Shown here in pieces: positions 6,291 to 6,963 of a stretch of DNA of 6,963 bases. The position numbers were made by a program, and so were the translations under genes. The stretch comes from DASQFU01 sp035632955 (GTDB lineage Bacteria > Eisenbacteria > RBG-16-71-46), in the NCBI GenBank assembly GCA_035632955.1, contig DASQFU010000100.1, positions 1 through 6,963 of the forward strand. The letters run 5' to 3'. The stretch's first letter is position 1. Each line of letters begins with the position of its first letter. Under the pieces are notes generated by a model. The model saw nothing but the letters and a program-made list of their open reading frames with translations, was not told where the DNA came from and searched no databases.

Positions 6291-6963
6291 CTACTTCTGG
6301 ATCCTGGGCGTGCGGCCCGAGGTCGGGGACGGAGTGCGGCGCGCATTCAGCGTCCGAGTCGCAGCGCCGCCCGATGCGTTTCCTCGCCCGATCCCCGGTG
6401 CGGCCGGCTTCCGAATGCCCGGCGTCGCGGCAGATCGGACCGCACGCGCAGGTTGCGGCCCGACGACGAAGTCGGCCGGAATCCCCCAGATGTCCTGGAG
6501 CACGAAGTCCACGATCTGCTGCGCCTGGGCACGCTTCGGAAACCAGAGCGGGAAGCCCATGAACACCAGCGGGGTGTTGTCGAGGCCGTGATAGTACGTG
6601 GCGATCGGCTGGAAACCGCTGTTGGAGGGAGTGATGTAGTGATAGAGGGTATCGAGCGTCGATTCGACGCCGCCCGGAGCGCTCCCGTTCAAGTCTTCAC
6701 GGATGACGTTGGGGCCCCCTCCGATCAGTTGATCCGCCAGGATTTCGGCTCCGAACGAGCTCTGGTAGAAGTTGGACGGCGACTGCTGATCCCGGAACGG
6801 CGGCAGCGGGTCCGGATTCGGCAACTCCCTCCTCAACTGCAGCACTTCGGGAAGGCGGGAATAGTTCGGCTGCCCCGTCCAACCACGTCCGGGTGGATCG
6901 ACCCGGTACTGCGGCGGTATGGTGTTTGGAATCCTCATGCGTGCCCCGCGGCGCACTTCCTTG
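6291..6963 (-). CDS. C-terminal part of a large probable surface protein, 5' end cut by window edge
   Basis: The frame is open to the right edge of the window and ends at TAG (6293-6291), giving 224 complete codons. A GTG at 6956 and an ATG at 6938 are in frame, but neither has a well-spaced Shine-Dalgarno site or a signal peptide, and the text after them reads like the middle of a protein, so I treat it as partial. The numbering here counts from that GTG. Residues 60-158 look folded: SNFYQSSFGAEILADQLIG, then TLYHYITPSNSGF, and HGLDNTPLVFMGFPLWFPKR followed by QQIVDFVLQDIWGI. The last pattern, a hydrophobic strand then a helix ending in 'FVL', resembles the end of Rossmann-like or glutamine-amidotransferase-like domains found in large FCB-group extracellular proteins. 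That is a weak impression. Residues 169-221 form an Arg/Ala/Pro/Gly/Ser-rich, positively charged, probably disordered tail with no FlgD-like sorting domain. No function can be assigned. Confidence 0.75.
   Translation of the reverse strand, partial: KEVRRGARMRIPNTIPPQYRVDPPGRGWTGQPNYSRLPEVLQLRRELPNPDPLPPFRDQQSPSNFYQSSFGAEILADQLIGGGPNVIREDLNGSAPGGVESTLDTLYHYITPSNSGFQPIATYYHGLDNTPLVFMGFPLWFPKRAQAQQIVDFVLQDIWGIPADFVVGPQPARAVRSAATPGIRKPAAPGIGRGNASGGAATRTLNARRTPSPTSGRTPRIQK

Noticed and set aside
6936..6956. GTG at 6956 or ATG at 6938 as the true start of the right-edge gene.
   Set aside because: The frame is open upstream to the window edge, there is no signal peptide and no properly spaced ribosome binding site, and the AAGGAA next to the GTG leaves no spacing.

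Overview
All six genes in this window lie on the minus strand and fill it almost completely. The longest non-coding gap is 83 bases and there is no empty stretch above 300 bases. In transcription order (right to left) they are: the C-terminal end of a large protein cut by the right edge (6291-6963); a secreted protein with a fibronectin-III-like body and a FlgD-like / type A sorting-like C-terminal domain (5307-6287); a cytoplasmic L-asparaginase of the Rhizobium etli ReAV type (4246-5262); a secreted subtilisin-like serine protease with its own FlgD-like C-terminal domain (2359-4191); an active-type M16 zinc peptidase (953-2275); and a catalytically degenerate M16 partner cut by the left edge (1-956). 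The last gene is easy to miss because its frame runs off the window without a stop. I translated it by hand.

The DNA is very GC-rich. C-terminal domains with the pattern 'PNPF ... IYTLSGDLV ... SSGIYVYRV ... VVIR' on exported proteins are typical of the FCB side of the bacterial tree and of candidate phyla near it, such as Eisenbacteria, Latescibacteria, Krumholzibacteria and Gemmatimonadota. My best guess is an uncultured, GC-rich FCB-group or Eisenbacteria-like genome. This is inferred from protein style, not from any marker gene.

Gaps between consecutive genes are 3, 44, 54 and 83 bases, and the two M16 genes overlap by 4 bases (ATGA). This fits one operon or a few closely spaced transcripts. 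Good Shine-Dalgarno sites precede the subtilase and the M16 partner, and a moderate one precedes the active M16 gene. I found no convincing promoter or rho-independent terminator.

Functionally, the four genes on the left could form a protein-degradation chain. A surface or extracellular subtilase would cut proteins, a periplasmic M16 pair would cut peptides, and a cytoplasmic asparaginase would deamidate released asparagine. This is inferred from co-location and predicted localisation only. I see no mobile element, CRISPR array, tRNA, rRNA or phage gene, and nothing I would call a new system. The most notable points are the lost metal ligands and apparently lost R/Y pair in the M16 partner, the fully conserved ReAV-type asparaginase set among secreted proteases, and the basic low-complexity tail on the right-edge protein.
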